64,000 nt of DNA from Isoetes taiwanensis (GCA_021234155.1 JAJEKV010000004.1:31694914-31758913), one strand, 5' to 3'. Numbered from the stretch's first letter, positions 12,699-24,800 are shown. A program made the numbers and translations. Notes: generated from the sequence alone by a model not told the origin.

Positions 12699-12928
12699 GT
12701 GATCCCGAGGAGGGATCACAACCGCCTGCTGACCGTGATTCCAGAGACGATCACCCGATTGTCCGTGGGCGGATAACGAGGGGTCAGCGTGATCCTATCC
12801 TCACTACCGGATGTGATGTGATCCCTGAGATAGGGGATCACCACGCCGAGCATCTAGAGAGGATATCGACGGGCCCCTCGTGATCCCCGCAGGAGGGGAT
12901 CACCGAAGCGTGATCCCAGGAGGGGATC
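12699..12928. repeat. array of GTGATCCC...GGGATCAC stem-loops
   Basis: Four inverted pairs are visible: GTGATCCC 12699-12706 with GGGATCAC 12712-12719; 12818-12825 with 12834-12842; GTGATCCCC 12880-12888 with GGGGATCAC 12895-12903; and 12910-12917 with a shortened GGGGATC at 12922-12928. Loops are 5-9 bases. Single arms also occur near 12789. The block is much richer in GC than its surroundings. The layout matches the other palindrome arrays of this window but uses a different word. Confidence 0.8.
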
Positions 12929-13079
12929 TGGGACGGGGGAGATTCGACGCCTGGTTTCGGACGGCCCGGATCGACCTTGAGCGATGTACCTGCATGTGTC
13001 AGCATCGAAAACGAGGGTCCCCGGAACGGATCCCCGCCGAGAATGCCCTCGGGATTCCTAAGACAGATCTCTAGCTCCC

Positions 13080-14280
13080 GGGATCCCCAAAACCAGTATT
13101 TATATCTTGAGCCCAACACAAATGTACTAAGGGTAATAATGCTAGCTAAACAAAGACACACAAAAGGTATTAAGGATAATAATGCTAGGTGAGTTTGGTT
13201 GGACTAATGATTTGGTTACGATGTTATTGTAACTAGGTAAGTAGACCAAGGAAGGATAATGCCATAGCTTACATTCTCCGTGTTCTAGTTGTAATATATA
13301 ACGATTTAGTTTATACAGGTTTTGCAACACCAAAAGAACCATATTCAAATTATAGAAGAAACAAAAACAAAACAAAAACACCAAAACAAATAAGTTTAGT
13401 TTTTCTTTTCGATACAAAACATGGCTATGATAACATCATCTCTTCAATATCTTCATAAAAAAAAGCTTCTTTGCGATACAATGATACAAGACAAAAAATA
13501 TATGACTAGAATGATCATTTGGACCGGGAAGTATGATTTGTTTGTTGTGCAAATCATGTTTTAATCGGACTTGAAACCCTACTAAATCCACTTTCGAAAA
13601 TTTGTTGTTTTGACCTAGGAAATTTAATCAAATATGATGCTATTATACATTATCGAAAAAGAGCCGGAGAGAGCTTTCCAAGACATTAAAGAACACATAA
13701 AATGGAGTCTGGATTCAAAAATGGAGTCTTGATTAATCTCAAATCTGCATTTTGCAAAAATCCGGATTGAAAAATACAAAAAGGTTACTTGGTCAAATCA
13801 TATACCAAAAGAAAGCTCTCTACATAAGCTTTCCAACAAGCCCAAGGACTCAAGTTATAAGCGCGAAAACAATTTTAGCATTCTCTCTTTAACGCTTCTC
13901 TTCTTTATCTATTTTTAGTGACTTAGATAATATAATGGTTTGATAAAAAAAAACCTCTCACAAAAATTTTATTTTTGACCCAACCAAAAATTTGTAAAAA
14001 ACATTTGCAAACATAATAGATGATGAGTAGCTAAAGAAATTTAAGGATTCCATATTGTTAACTTATGGGCGACTCACATGGAGTTTTTTTTTTCCGCGGT
14101 GACAATGCGGCAATTGCGAACCCCATCTTATCGGCAAAAAGGCCCGCGATCATTATGGACGTCAGGCCAGCTAAAACTCCAAAATGGGCTGAAAAAACTT
14201 GTTCAATACTGGATCAACTAGAAATCAGCCACAGCTAGGATTATCCTCATCACTTCACTAAATGTAGCATGTTGTATGTT
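13080..14280. other. no recognisable gene
   Basis: AT-rich DNA with no convincing frame. A 10-base T run followed by CCGCGGTGACAATGCGG near 14084-14105 resembles the boundary of a retroposed insertion, but I cannot identify the insert. Confidence 0.35.
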
Positions 14281-14283
14281 GTG

Positions 14284-14850
14284 GGATCGATGGTTTTTTC
14301 TACTCCCGATTTGGGTTGGAGTTCGCTGGAAACCTTATAGAGTTTCTTGTTGAAACTTAATAGGGTTTCAATGGAAACTTGATGTAGTTTCCATGAAACT
14401 ACATCAAGTTTCCATTGAAACTGTATTAAGTTTCCATGGAAACTATGTTAGGTTTCCTTAGGAAAACCTTGTAAGGTTTCCTTTATGGAAACTATACGTA
14501 GTTTACTTTTGGGAAAACTCTATAAGGTTTTCGCTTTTTTAAATAAAAAAAATAAAGATCTAGGCACGTGTGTTAGATCTTGTGGCACATTTTCAAGATT
14601 GTATGACAAAATGTAATCTACCCACATGTGTAAGATCTTATGGAAGATTGTGTTCTCAAATGCATTAATGGTGTCTTTTTAGCTTGAGGAGTACGCCAAC
14701 ATTTTGAATTTGAAACGCATTAGGTTTCAAAGAAACTTAAACTACATTAGGTTTCCAAAGAAACTATATTAGTTTCCCTTGAAACTACATTAGGTTTCCA
14801 AGGAAACTACATTAGGTTTCTCATAAGGTTTTAAATTTGGATAGGAAACT
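14284..14850. mobile_element. element with CCCGATTTGGG end module and GGAAACT-N6-AGTTTCC array
   Basis: An end module (14284-14320, ending CCCGATTTGGGTTGG) is followed by back-to-back interrupted palindromes of the form GGAAACT-N6-AGTTTCC, about eight units between 14331 and 14535, each about 20 bp with 2-4 bp between. A spacer of about 170 bp with AGATCTTGTGGCACAT follows, then a second, shorter array (about 14708-14850), and the spacer recurs at about 14880-15000. So the array plus spacer is itself duplicated. There is no coding capacity in it. The same end module occurs at 16951 and, inverted, at 20713. It is best read as a non-autonomous element. Confidence 0.6.
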
Positions 14851-15114
14851 TTATAAGGTTTCCATTTTGTAAAATAAAATGGAGTGTAGGCACGTGTGTA
14901 AGATCTTGTGGCACATATGCAAGATTGTATGACAACTTGCATTAAATGGTGTCCTCTTAGCGTAAGAAGCACGCTAACATTTTGAAATTGAAGGGGAACC
15001 TTCGTGAACACGCATTTGTCTTATAGATACTTGGACTTGTTCGTTTTCTCCATCTTCATTCAGAGCTCCTTGAGCATCCTTTGTTCATGCAAGTTATAGC
15101 TTATTGTCAATCGC

Positions 15115-15591
15115 ATGATGGAGCTAGAGTTCAGCTTGGAAGAGGATGAGGAAGAAGTGCTTTCAATGGATTCAACTCCATCTGATTCAGATGAAAATGT
15201 AAGTGATTATGCTTTCGGGAATAGTGATGAAGATGCAGGTTTTGAGGGCTTTGTCAATGAAGAGCATGAAGCACACGAGAACCAGTAAAATGATCCCTCG
15301 AATGAGGAAGGATGCGTTGCATTATTTCCACCTATTCCTACAATTGCATCAAGTGAAGGCTATGTTTTTACTGAGGTGTCATACAACTTAATGGTCCATT
15401 GCATCATAAATTCTGTCCATCCTTCTAGCCAAGATGTGCTTGCAGCGGATCCAAACTTTCCTCTAGGTTATGTTCGTCAACATAACTCAGGGGATATACA
15501 GATCATGGCAAGGTGGTTGAGCTTTCAAGATAAGTTGCAAGTGGATACACAAACATGTCTGAGGCAATGGAAACGTGGAAAGGGGGGGTGA
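15115..15591 (+). pseudogene. acidic ORF of 158 codons with one in-frame TAA
   Basis: From ATG 15115 the frame runs to TGA 15589-15591, with a single internal TAA at 15286-15288. The first 57 codons are strongly acidic (Glu/Asp/Ser-rich, like an activation region). After the TAA the frame continues for about 100 codons of ordinary protein composition, including an AADPNFPLGYVRQHNSGD segment. The internal stop follows a CAG codon and could be a CAA-to-TAA change. No family is recognised. The overlapping minus-strand pieces at 15487-16611 seem to be a separate tract. It may be a transposon-encoded protein. Confidence 0.3.
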
Positions 15592-15599
15592 CATCGGTA

Positions 15600-16860
15600 C
15601 TGATATAGGAGTAGTGTGATGGGATATGGGAGCACTGCTCTGGATAGGCACCCTCCCAATGTACAGATCTACATCAACAGCTGTACACGGAAGGAATGAA
15701 GTACTAGGAGATGTGCCAACAAGTGTACGTGAGGGGGGCATATAATCTCTCCCATCCTCCATAGTAGATGAAGTGGAGGGACAAGCAAGTCCTAGCTATA
15801 ATGCAAAATCTATCGTAGCTCCTGCCTCCTGTATGCCCTGTATGTCTAGAAAATGATGTTCAGGATCCAAACAACCCTCCTTAATCATGCCCTCTGTCAC
15901 TGCATGACCTGAGTCTACTATACCATCAACTACAAAATCCTCAGCTACCTCGATATCCTCACCCTTATCAATCTTGTCGTCTGCTGTGTCTATATGTAGT
16001 GAGTCTACTAGACCATCAGGAGCCACCTCAAGATCCTCATCCTCCTCAACATCCTCATGCCCATGTCTCCTCATGAGCCTAGCCTCATCTCTCGTCTCGG
16101 CGTCTACCTTGGTACCAAATTTTGACGCACATCCAATAGCCTCTGTACTTGCTCATCCATCCACTTTGGTCCCTTCCTGCGGAACAACCCCGTGCTAGCT
16201 CTAGTGGTGGCGATTATGCGCTCCATCTTACTCCCTCTCTGACCATCGGTATGCGTGCTCTAGCCCTATTCCTCCTCTTGGCGGGCTAATCAAGTAATAC
16301 GCCTTGCTACACCGCTCTTGTCCACGCATGCGGCTCTTCTCCCTTTCTTTTTCCGGTGTTGCATCATCTATAGGGGCATCCTCATGCCTCTTACGTGCAC
16401 CTCGTGCACGAGGAACCCAAGGCACCTCACTGTGCTTATCCCTCTGATGGATAGCTGCCCCCTGCATTGTCATCCCCAAATACCCCTCCCCACCATGGTC
16501 ATGGGTATGAGTGCACCCATCAAATATGCAAAACCACCTGTCCTGAGATGTGGCAAACTGCCCATGAATAGTCGTCGTTAGATGACGTATCTTCCATAAC
16601 CCGTTATGCACAACACTAATTCAAACACAAATATTAATGCTAAGATGAGAGGCTACTATGATTTCAAAAAAGAAATTTGAGAAATTTATATCCTACCCTA
16701 TATACATCTTATGATCTAAATCTATTGTAATACTATTGTCTAAAAAGAAGAACATTACAATACTCACACTTCATCAGCCCATGTCAAATGTTTGGATGGC
16801 ATCGCCACACCATCTCCCTCTTATTGCGAGTCTGTTGTAGCCATCCCTATGGTAAAGCGC
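15600..16860 (-). pseudogene. minus-strand decayed gene, unrecognised
   Basis: A possible start near 16845 (MATTDSQ, then a TAA, then a continuing frame ending LTWADEV) precedes a 127-codon segment (16611-16228) with a His/Cys-rich part (CIFDGCTHTHDH) and a strongly basic part (RARGARKRHED). An acidic segment (16074-15796) follows. Order and composition suggest one former nuclear protein, now broken by stops and frameshifts. I cannot name the family. Its upstream side abuts the palindrome element at 16951. Confidence 0.25.
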
Positions 16861-16950
16861 TAGAAAAATTATGTTTTAGTTAGAAGACCATAAATATTGT
16901 ATGCACACAATTATACAATTGCAAATACATCCTATTAACCATATATACAC

Positions 16951-17483
16951 CGATGGTTTTTTCTACGCCCGATTTGGGTTGGACTTCAGTGGAAACCTCC
17001 CCAACTTTCCATGGAAGCCTCCCCCACTTTCAGTGGAAACCTCTCTAACTTTCCCTGGAAACCTCCCTCATTTTCCTGGAAACCTCCCCACCTTTCCCTG
17101 GAAACCTCCCCAACTTTCCAGGCAAACCTGGGGAGGTTTCCATTTTGGAAAATAGGGGAGGTTTCCATGGAAACCTCCCCACCTTTCCCTGGAAACCTCC
17201 CCAACTTTCCTGGAAAACCAGGGGAGGTTTCCATATACGAAAACAGAGGAGGTTTCCATGGAAAATTGGGGAGGTTTCCATAAAAATTAGTAAAAAAAGC
17301 CCTCCACGATCTGCCTTGATCCACGTGCTTCTTTAATAGCCACCTCGGTGGTTGTGTAAACATGCCCCTATTAATTACACCCGCCTTTATTCATTAATTA
17401 CGGCCCTTTATTTTTTTAAAATATTTTAATAGAAACCTCCTCAATTTTCCGAGGAAACTAGGGGAGGTTTCCATAGAATGTTT
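16951..17483. mobile_element. element with CCCGATTTGGG end module and GGAAACCTCCCC array
   Basis: The end module 16951-16983 matches that at 14284. It is followed by a tandem 22-bp unit (GGAAACCTCCCCAACTTTCC plus two bases), with GGAAACC starts at about 16991, 17035, 17057, 17079 and 17100. Its reverse complement GGGGAGGTTTCC starts at about 17140, then forward units near 17169 and 17190, then reverse units at about 17221, 17249 and 17269. A detached pair lies at 17430-17475. The strand switches make the block self-complementary. Frames across it (Phe/Pro/Trp/Lys-rich) are artefacts of the repeat. Confidence 0.65.
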
Positions 17484-17913
17484 ATAGTAACCTTGATTTT
17501 CCTATGGTTGAATGAAGCCCCATAGGTTCAACAAGGTCCCTCCCATTTTCTTTTCTTATGGTCGAAACCCCAGTAGGTTCAACAAGGACGCTTCGTGACA
17601 TGGTGGATGGGCCATGCGCACGTCCAATTTCCAAATCATAGAGATGCGCTGCGCACGTCCAATTTCCAAATCATGAGAAGTTATGATCGCTTGTGGTAGT
17701 GCTATTTATCTTTTACCTAAGTGGCACCCTATGTGCGATGACAAGTATTAATGTGATGGTATACCTTCTTTTGTCAACAAAATGTAATGCTAATAATATT
17801 TATAACAACAAACGTACATCAAAATATGTCTTGCCACATAAGTCAGGCGTAAAAAACAAATGCAATATGTAGTGTAAATGTGGGCACTATGACATCATTG
17901 AGCCCGACGTCTG

Positions 17914-18031
17914 CTATGACGAAGACACAATGCATATAGCAAAGCAATAGCACAAGAAATAACTTGTCGCTCCTATGACGAAGACACAATGCATATAGCA
18001 AAGCAATAGCACAAGAAATAACTTGTCGCTC
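17914..18031. repeat. 59-bp tandem duplication
   Basis: The segment beginning CTATGACGAAGACACAATGC occurs twice in direct tandem, offset by 59 bp, ending in AACTTGTCGCTCC each time. The two copies are identical as far as can be read. Confidence 0.8.
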
Positions 18032-20600
18032 CTTGGAAACCACGAAGTCAACTGGATTTTTTGCCACAAAACAGTTGTGCAGCATGTTCTTCATTCTTCC
18101 CTCCAGGAACTTGGAGGTTCTTCGTCGATTTGGTGACTTATTCAACTGCAGTTCTTTGGGATCAATGATATGGTATCTATATGACATGATCCCAGCCAAA
18201 AGGGAGATGGATCATTGACATGCCTTATCCAAGGCTTTTGATTTTAATTTCATTCTGCTAGCATCCTTCAAAGACTTTATTCTAATGCTATTTGTTTTTT
18301 TTACCATAGTTCTATCATCATGGGTAATGGGCATATTGTTGGATAGAAAACAACAGTAGCATAACGTGGTCAAATCTTAATGGTTTTAAGTTTCATATTA
18401 CATAAAGAAGATACATATTGAAAAATCTATTTAATATATGGTAACTGAACAAGGCAAGTCACAAGCAAGTCTCAGAAGTGGGAGCATGCTATTTCTTTAA
18501 CGCAAAGTAACAAAGGCCTTGATCCTCTATTGTGTAGATCTATAGAAGAAATCGTTTCAGACAGTTTAAATTCATCAGACTTAGATGGTGTTTGTAACTT
18601 TTTTGCCAGATTGTGCAATGGCAGCATCACATGAGGATGTTAGACCATTGCATGACCATTGCATGTTAGACTATGTTATACCGGAGCCCATCTGCATGAC
18701 TAATTTGGTCCAGAGAAGTCCTCCCGACAAATGCTGGTGAAAATTGGCATGCAGCAGGGGCGCTCAGATTTGAAGCTGAAATTGCAGCAACCCCAAATTC
18801 TATATTTGGAGCTCAGGAACGGAAAGCTTGATAAGAAGCTTCCGAAAAATAAGCAGCAAGGAGGTCGTCATTGTAGCCAGACTGGAACAAGAAAGGAAGC
18901 ATTTTTGAGAAAGGAAGCAAATCGGAGAATTTAGAATGTTAGTAAAAGCACTGGAATGATGCTGAGGAATGATCGAAAGGGGAAAAAAAACTCAAAAGAG
19001 TTGCCACTGCAAATTGAAGGCAACCGGTAAGCACGGCTTTAAAATTGATCTTCGTTTATATTGAATCTGAGCCCTCAAATCATAGTCCCGTCATCTCCAC
19101 CTCTCAAATGCTGTCAAGGAGAGACTATCAGCGCAAAAGTTAAAGAATCATACCTAGTTTTACTCATGCATCAATCACAGTTACCACAGTTACTCATGCA
19201 TCAATCGTATATAGAAACTTGGTCTCATAAACATCGAATGTTGATATATGCTGCACTTTAGCAAGGTAAAGTAACAACCATAAGGCATGTAAAGCACTGC
19301 AATAAAACTTTTTTTCATATTTAATGAGCACCACGATAGCTTATAAGCACTCAAATAGCATAGTTGTGGCAAGCACCACTTAGTAAAAGTTACCACAACA
19401 AGCACATGGATAACCCTATCAAAGCTAGAATCTAGCGACCTGTAGGCAGTATTTTAAACAGAAATAACACTTGCATGCAACCACATGGAACATTAGCAGT
19501 TGACTACAACTTACAGTGCCAAACTACACTTAATCTATCCACTATAAGCAACTTAGAGTTTTAATCTATCCACTATAAGCAACCTAGATGAGAACTCTGC
19601 AAAAATTACTAACAGGAACCCATGCAGTATTATACTTGCGAGCAAAAGCAAAAACGCCGCAAAACCAGCCCCGAAACTTACAGATTACTCGCCATTTCTA
19701 ACCGAAGTCTAAAGTTATGAAATGCAGCTAAGTCACACCCGATTTGGAAGCTCCCGGTTTAATTATTGGGATCTTGAATCTGTTGAAATTGTTCTTTGGA
19801 CCTCTAGGAAAAAACGCCTTTGCATATGTCTCCTTGAATGTAACTCAAAATCATACCGGGCACCACAGAACCGGCATAAAAAAACTCATTCCAAAGTATG
19901 ATGCATTGGCCCCACGACCATTAAAATGCAAAATGAACAAAGCTTAGATTCAAAATGGATGAAAATACCACAGGCTAGGCTCCAAACTTTACCTTACGTC
20001 TTTGAAATGCGGCTACTTCATACCCATTCCAAGATGGCACATAAGCACCGGGCTCATAAGGTTTTGCAAAATGGCATACAAGTCGTTTAGGCAACAAACC
20101 CTGTTCTATCTGCCAGATTGAACGACCTATTTTATTTTGCCATAAGCGATGGAAGCTACCGATTTAAATTTCTTAGCCAAGAAATAACATTACAAGAAAA
20201 TTTCATTACAACTGTCTATGGGTAGAATGCTTTATCGAAAATCAAACCTGCTGTGAGTTGAATACAAGTAGATATGTGCACACTCCCATTGCTGCATGCA
20301 TCAGCTCCATCAAAAATAGAATCCGCCCATCAAAAATAGAACAGCAAAATACAAAACAAATGCAGCAGACAAGACAACACATACTTACCAAGATCAAGAT
20401 CAAGGCAACAGCGGCATGCCCATCAAATTCCTGCTTCAAATCCTGCTTGCCCTCAAATTCCTGCTTCAAATTCTTTTTGTTCTTTCAAATTGGTGCATTA
20501 AATGGAAGCGCATGCCTTAGATTCTGCTGCAGATATGGAAGCCTTGATACACAATCAGGAATCATTGAAAAGTTCAACGAAAGCGACGGGATTGAAAGAC
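18032..20600. other. no recognisable gene
   Basis: Ordinary AT-rich DNA. The longest frames are short and have no recognisable motif. A small tandem repeat (TTAATCTATCCACTATAAGCAAC) occurs near 19530-19585. Confidence 0.4.
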
Positions 20601-20607
20601 TACTTTT

Positions 20608-20740
20608 TAAGTTTGAGGGGAAACTGAATATAGCTTCAGGGAAACTGAATATAGTTTCCATTGAACCTTTATATAGTTTCCAAAATGAAACTATATTCAG
20701 TTTCTCTTTCTTGGTGGATAACCCAAATCGGGCGTAGATA
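20608..20740. mobile_element. inverted copy of the CCCGATTTGGG module with GGAAACT palindromes
   Basis: GGAAACTGAATATAGTTTCC and two variants of the same GGAAACT-N6-AGTTTCC pattern lie at about 20628-20703. They are followed by the end module in reverse complement (ACCCAAATCGGGCGTAG at about 20720-20736). So this is the same design as the elements at 14284 and 16951 in the opposite orientation and with a short array. TGTGGGATCG follows at 20751 and also precedes the module at 14280; whether that is part of the element is unclear. Confidence 0.6.
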
Positions 20741-21221
20741 AAGTCTTCGTTGTGGGATCGTTAGAAATTTTTGCAGATTTCAAAAAGAAAAGCAAAAAAT
20801 AGGTCAGAAATTAGTTAAAAGAAAAGCAAATAAAACCAAAAAGGACCGACAAGGACACGGTGTAAAGCACTAAGAGAGATGGACGGCTACGGGGCAATTG
20901 AAATGGGCGGTCAGATCGTCCCCAGGTACTCCGGCGTGCTGCAGAGCTGGAGGTGTGGCTATGGAGATCCGTGATCAAATAGGTACAAATGAGGCGCGAG
21001 CCTCGACACCCTGCAGATTCCCTGCCGCCACTCCTGCCGCCGCTGTTGTCCATGTTTGTGCCACGCTCATCATTCCTTGAATTGGCGCTTATTCTTGCAA
21101 ATTGGATTTATATGAGCAAACTTATTCGCCCTTTCATTTTCCTTCTCTCATTCCGTCTTCCATACCACTAATCTTCATCTGGATTCAGAAAAACGCTCAA
21201 ATCCTTATCGGAGTTACTCCA

Positions 21222-23132
21222 ATGGGTATATTCTGGTGCATTCTGGCTATTGTTTTTTCTGCCGGATCGATTTCTTGTGCCGGAATTGAGGCGGGAAGAA
21301 ATGGGCATTATGAAGATTGTATGGCGCTGCTGCAGATTAAAGAAATGTGCGAGGATCCAAGGGGGGTGTTGAATAGTTGGGAAGGATCAGATTGCTGTGT
21401 ATGGCAGGGGATTAGATGCAGTTCTTCGAGCAAAAGAGTGGTAGAAATAAATCTGAAACAAGAACCAGTTATGGAGTCTTTACGGGGCACTCTGTCGCCA
21501 GCAATAGGCCAAATATCAGACCTCCAAGTAATTGATCTTACCAACAATGGCTTCTCCGGCGAGATTCCAAGCTCCATTGCAAATCTGACATCTCTAAAAA
21601 AGCTCACTCTCTCCAATAACGAGTTCACAGGCCCGATTCCGGCATGGATTGGGCGTTTATCTAAGCTTCAAGTTTTAGGGCTGGATTATAATTTCTTTAA
21701 GGGCTCAATTCCGGCAGGGATTGCAGATCTACAGAACCTTAGAGAGCTCCGGCTTGCTCATCTGCAACTCATAAGCGGAATAATTCCGGCAGAATTAGGC
21801 AAGCTTTCCAGGCTGCAAAAGCTGGACATGTCTTCCATGGATAATCTAGGCAGTACAATTCCCTGCAGCCTGGGAAAATTAGTTCATCTGAACTATTTAA
21901 GCTTTGCAAATTCCTATAGAATTTCTGGTCCCATACCTGCAGCTTTTGCCACACTTTCTAATCTGATTTTTCTTGATCTTTCCATGACTGGAATAAGTGG
22001 TACCCTTCCTGACAATATTGGCTTGCTAAGAAGATTACAGACTCTGAAAATTTCTTTTACAAAACTTTCTGGCCCTTTGCCTTCAACTCTGGGAGATCTT
22101 TCAAGCCTTCAACAACTTGAACTCAATGATAACCGATTTAGTGGAAGCATTCCTTCTACTCTTGGAAAACTGTCCAATCTCAACACCCTTTTGCTAAAAA
22201 ATAATATTCTCAGTGGTCAAATTCCAAGCTCTGTGACTCGCCTTTCCAGGCTCCAGATTATGGACTTATCATATAACTATGGCATTTCTGGTCCTATTCC
22301 TTCACAAATAGGCAGACTTTCTTCTCTGCAGAAGTTATTGCTTCAATCCAATGCATTAACCGGGTCTATACCAAGCTCTTTTGGTTTACTTTCTAACTTG
22401 AACACTGCAGATTTGTCTGTAAATCTTATCTCAGGCCATATTCCAAATGGATTTGCGAGAAATCTAAGCAGTTTAAAGTTTTTGGCTCTCAGCAATAACA
22501 GAATAACTGGATTGCCTGCAGATATGCGAAGTCTGGTTAAACTAAATGTTCTATACTTGGATAATAATCTGCTAAGTTTGGATCAGATCAAAGGCCTGGC
22601 CACTCTGCCGAACATTGGAGAGATTCATTTGAAATCATCAGGCTTAAATGGTCCATTTCCTCAATGGATACCTGATCTGAATCTCATAGAATCAAATGAC
22701 TATGTAGCAACAACTATTGATCTTTCTTTCAACAGGCTTACAGGCCAGATTCCTGCTAAAATAGGCAGGCTGAAAAATGTGATCATCTTGAAGTTAAACG
22801 GAAACAGACTTCATGGAAACTTGCCTGCAAGCATAGGCAATGTTTCTACTCTGCAGAAGCTTGATTTGAGCAAGAACATGCTTGAAGGACAGATTCCTGC
22901 TAGTATTGGAGGTTTAATTTCTCTTGGTTTTCTGGATCTTTCTGTGAACAGATTTACAGGCAGGATTCCTCCAAGTCTATTGCATCTTGAAAGTCTGGAG
23001 GTGTTTAATGTTTCAAGCAACCATCTGTGTGGCCAAATACCAAAAGGGCTGCCTCTTTCTTCTTTTGGAATGGCTTCATATTCTGGCAATCCAGGCCTCT
23101 GTGGTTTCCCTCTTCCTGCATGTTCTGATTAG
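21222..23132 (+). CDS. secreted leucine-rich-repeat protein, 636 residues
   Basis: Probably an extracellular LRR protein involved in recognition or cell-wall interaction; the ligand is unknown. I chose ATG 21222 (codon 41 of a longer frame opening at 21102) because it starts a good signal peptide (MGIFWCILAIVFSAG, cleavage near SCA). An LRR N-terminal cap with paired cysteines follows (DCMALL...SDCCVWQGIRC, about residues 32-65). About 21 plant-type repeats of 24 residues (LxxLxxLxLSxNxxSGxIP) come next, with a short irregular insert before the repeat at about 22690, then a C-terminal cap ending GNPGLCGFPLPAC. There is no transmembrane segment and no kinase, so it resembles the DRT100/receptor-like-protein type rather than a receptor kinase. 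The frame is uninterrupted and intronless. It could be a truncated receptor if a further exon exists downstream, but the frame ends in a proper cap and stop. Confidence 0.9.
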   Translation: MGIFWCILAIVFSAGSISCAGIEAGRNGHYEDCMALLQIKEMCEDPRGVLNSWEGSDCCVWQGIRCSSSSKRVVEINLKQEPVMESLRGTLSPAIGQISDLQVIDLTNNGFSGEIPSSIANLTSLKKLTLSNNEFTGPIPAWIGRLSKLQVLGLDYNFFKGSIPAGIADLQNLRELRLAHLQLISGIIPAELGKLSRLQKLDMSSMDNLGSTIPCSLGKLVHLNYLSFANSYRISGPIPAAFATLSNLIFLDLSMTGISGTLPDNIGLLRRLQTLKISFTKLSGPLPSTLGDLSSLQQLELNDNRFSGSIPSTLGKLSNLNTLLLKNNILSGQIPSSVTRLSRLQIMDLSYNYGISGPIPSQIGRLSSLQKLLLQSNALTGSIPSSFGLLSNLNTADLSVNLISGHIPNGFARNLSSLKFLALSNNRITGLPADMRSLVKLNVLYLDNNLLSLDQIKGLATLPNIGEIHLKSSGLNGPFPQWIPDLNLIESNDYVATTIDLSFNRLTGQIPAKIGRLKNVIILKLNGNRLHGNLPASIGNVSTLQKLDLSKNMLEGQIPASIGGLISLGFLDLSVNRFTGRIPPSLLHLESLEVFNVSSNHLCGQIPKGLPLSSFGMASYSGNPGLCGFPLPACSD

Positions 23133-23859
23133 CTGATTATTTGCTTACTTCAGTTCTGCAGAGGGATTTTTTTGGTCTTCAATTCCTCTGCACTGCTCAA
23201 GATTTGGACAGAGAGTATTGAGGAAAATCTGACAAATTTTTGACTAAAATGCATCTGCAGTATGCATGCATTTAACAATGAACTGGTTCCGGTTACTTGT
23301 GTTCCAGTTAGTGCAGTTGTACATAAAGCATTGGCCAAGGCTGTCAGTTTCCCTGTTATGATCTTTGTATCCACCTTCATTCAACTCTGTGGCATGAGAT
23401 CATGTTGAGGTACTAGTGATTTTGTAATTTGTCCTGCACTAATAACTCCAGCCTGCTTCAAACTGGATCTTCACTTTTCAGTTTGTTTCATCTCAAACCG
23501 TCCAGATATTTCATTCTTTGTCTGATTGTCATCAATGTTTCTGTTATGTCGTTGAATTGTTTCTGGCTTACTTGGCTCTGGCTGTTTGTTTCTGTACATT
23601 TGGAGCCTCCTTTAAAAAATTCTAAAATGTTCTCAGCAATTGGACCTTTTTTTTCAACGTTGCATATTTCTTTGCATTTAACTTTGTTATTCTTGAATGA
23701 TTAGAAGCTCCTTATTGCCAAATTAATATTCTGTTCTAGTAAAATTATTATTCTGCTCTCATACCAATGTTCTCGTCCCACATTATTTCTAACATATGGC
23801 CACAAGGATAAAACATGAATCTCATAAGCGAGGTTTTCTATACTATGGTTCTCTTTTCA
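23133..23859. other. 3' flank of the LRR gene, no further gene seen
   Basis: AT-rich flank that probably includes the 3' UTR. The frame at 23429-23704 encodes a hydrophobic, T-rich-derived peptide with no recognisable family. Confidence 0.4.
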
Positions 23860-24800
23860 GGTTGATTTGCATAAACTATATTGTTTGATTGGAAACATAG
23901 AGAATGTAGGTTTTCATTGATATACTTGCTGAATTATGACCCCAACATGCTAATCAAGTTAAAAGAGCCTTGTATATAGATATGGGTAAAAATATTTCCA
24001 AATGGTGGCCATTTTTGTTCAAAATATGCACCCACGTAGCTCTCTAGACATTCAAAGTGTTAAAGACTTTAGGGAGAAGAAAGGAATTGAGGTTAAAGTT
24101 TGCATCTAGATCTTAAAAAGCTTGGAAGCTTTAGGGAAGGCTTTAGAATTCTAATCACCTAATGATGTAGATTTCAAAAGGCTGCTGGTTAGAAATATGT
24201 TATGGGGTGCCTGTCAAACCTGGCAGGTGCTCCAGTGAGGTTAAGAGCAGGACCACACAATGATGTAGATCTTCAAGAACCCACAGACCTTGAGTGTGGT
24301 TATCCTTTCCAACATGGACTCTATTTGAAATTGGTCAACAACAACAATAACAGGACTATGACAATGACATACACACAAATTACTAGTTCTTAGTTTTATT
24401 TGCTTTGTTTTATATTCCTTGGAAATCTGCAAAAATTCCCAAGTAAAGTAGCTTGATTTCCAAACATGCTACATGTCGTTTGTATGAAATATCATTGTGG
24501 GCATCATCTTTACCTCATCCTGCATTTCTTCACCTATCCATCATATGATATTTTATTCCGCTTCTTCTTCCAATGTTGCAAACATGTATAAACTATATCG
24601 TTATATTAGAAAAGTGAGAATGTAGGAGGCTAGATCTAGCGAACATCGAGCCTATGGTTCTTTTGACGTTGCAAACATGTATATACTAAATCGTTATATA
24701 TTAGAACATTGAGAATGTAGGATATGGCATTATCTTCCTTGGTATACTTGCCCAATTATAACTCTAACATGGTAATCAAATCAATAGTCCAATCAAACTC
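23860..24800. repeat. dispersed repeat family fragments
   Basis: Sequence at about 23870-23960 (ATAAACTATATTG... GAGAATGTAGG... TATACTTGC) recurs in diverged form at about 24580-24640 and 24660-24790. A second shared segment (AAGACTTTAGGGAGAAG... CATCTAGATCTTAAAA, about 24060-24180) recurs at about 33905-33990, and a GATGTAGATCTT segment at 24260 resembles 34133. These look like fragments of one or two old non-coding element families. No ends are clear. Confidence 0.45.

Noticed and set aside
16901-17363. Several overlapping frames rich in Phe, Pro, Trp and Lys on both strands
   Set aside because: They are six-frame echoes of the 22-bp GGAAACCTCCCC repeat.
21102-21221. Upstream ATG of the LRR gene (21102) as the start
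   Set aside because: It would place 40 residues before a clear signal peptide at 21222; the later ATG gives a normal secreted protein.
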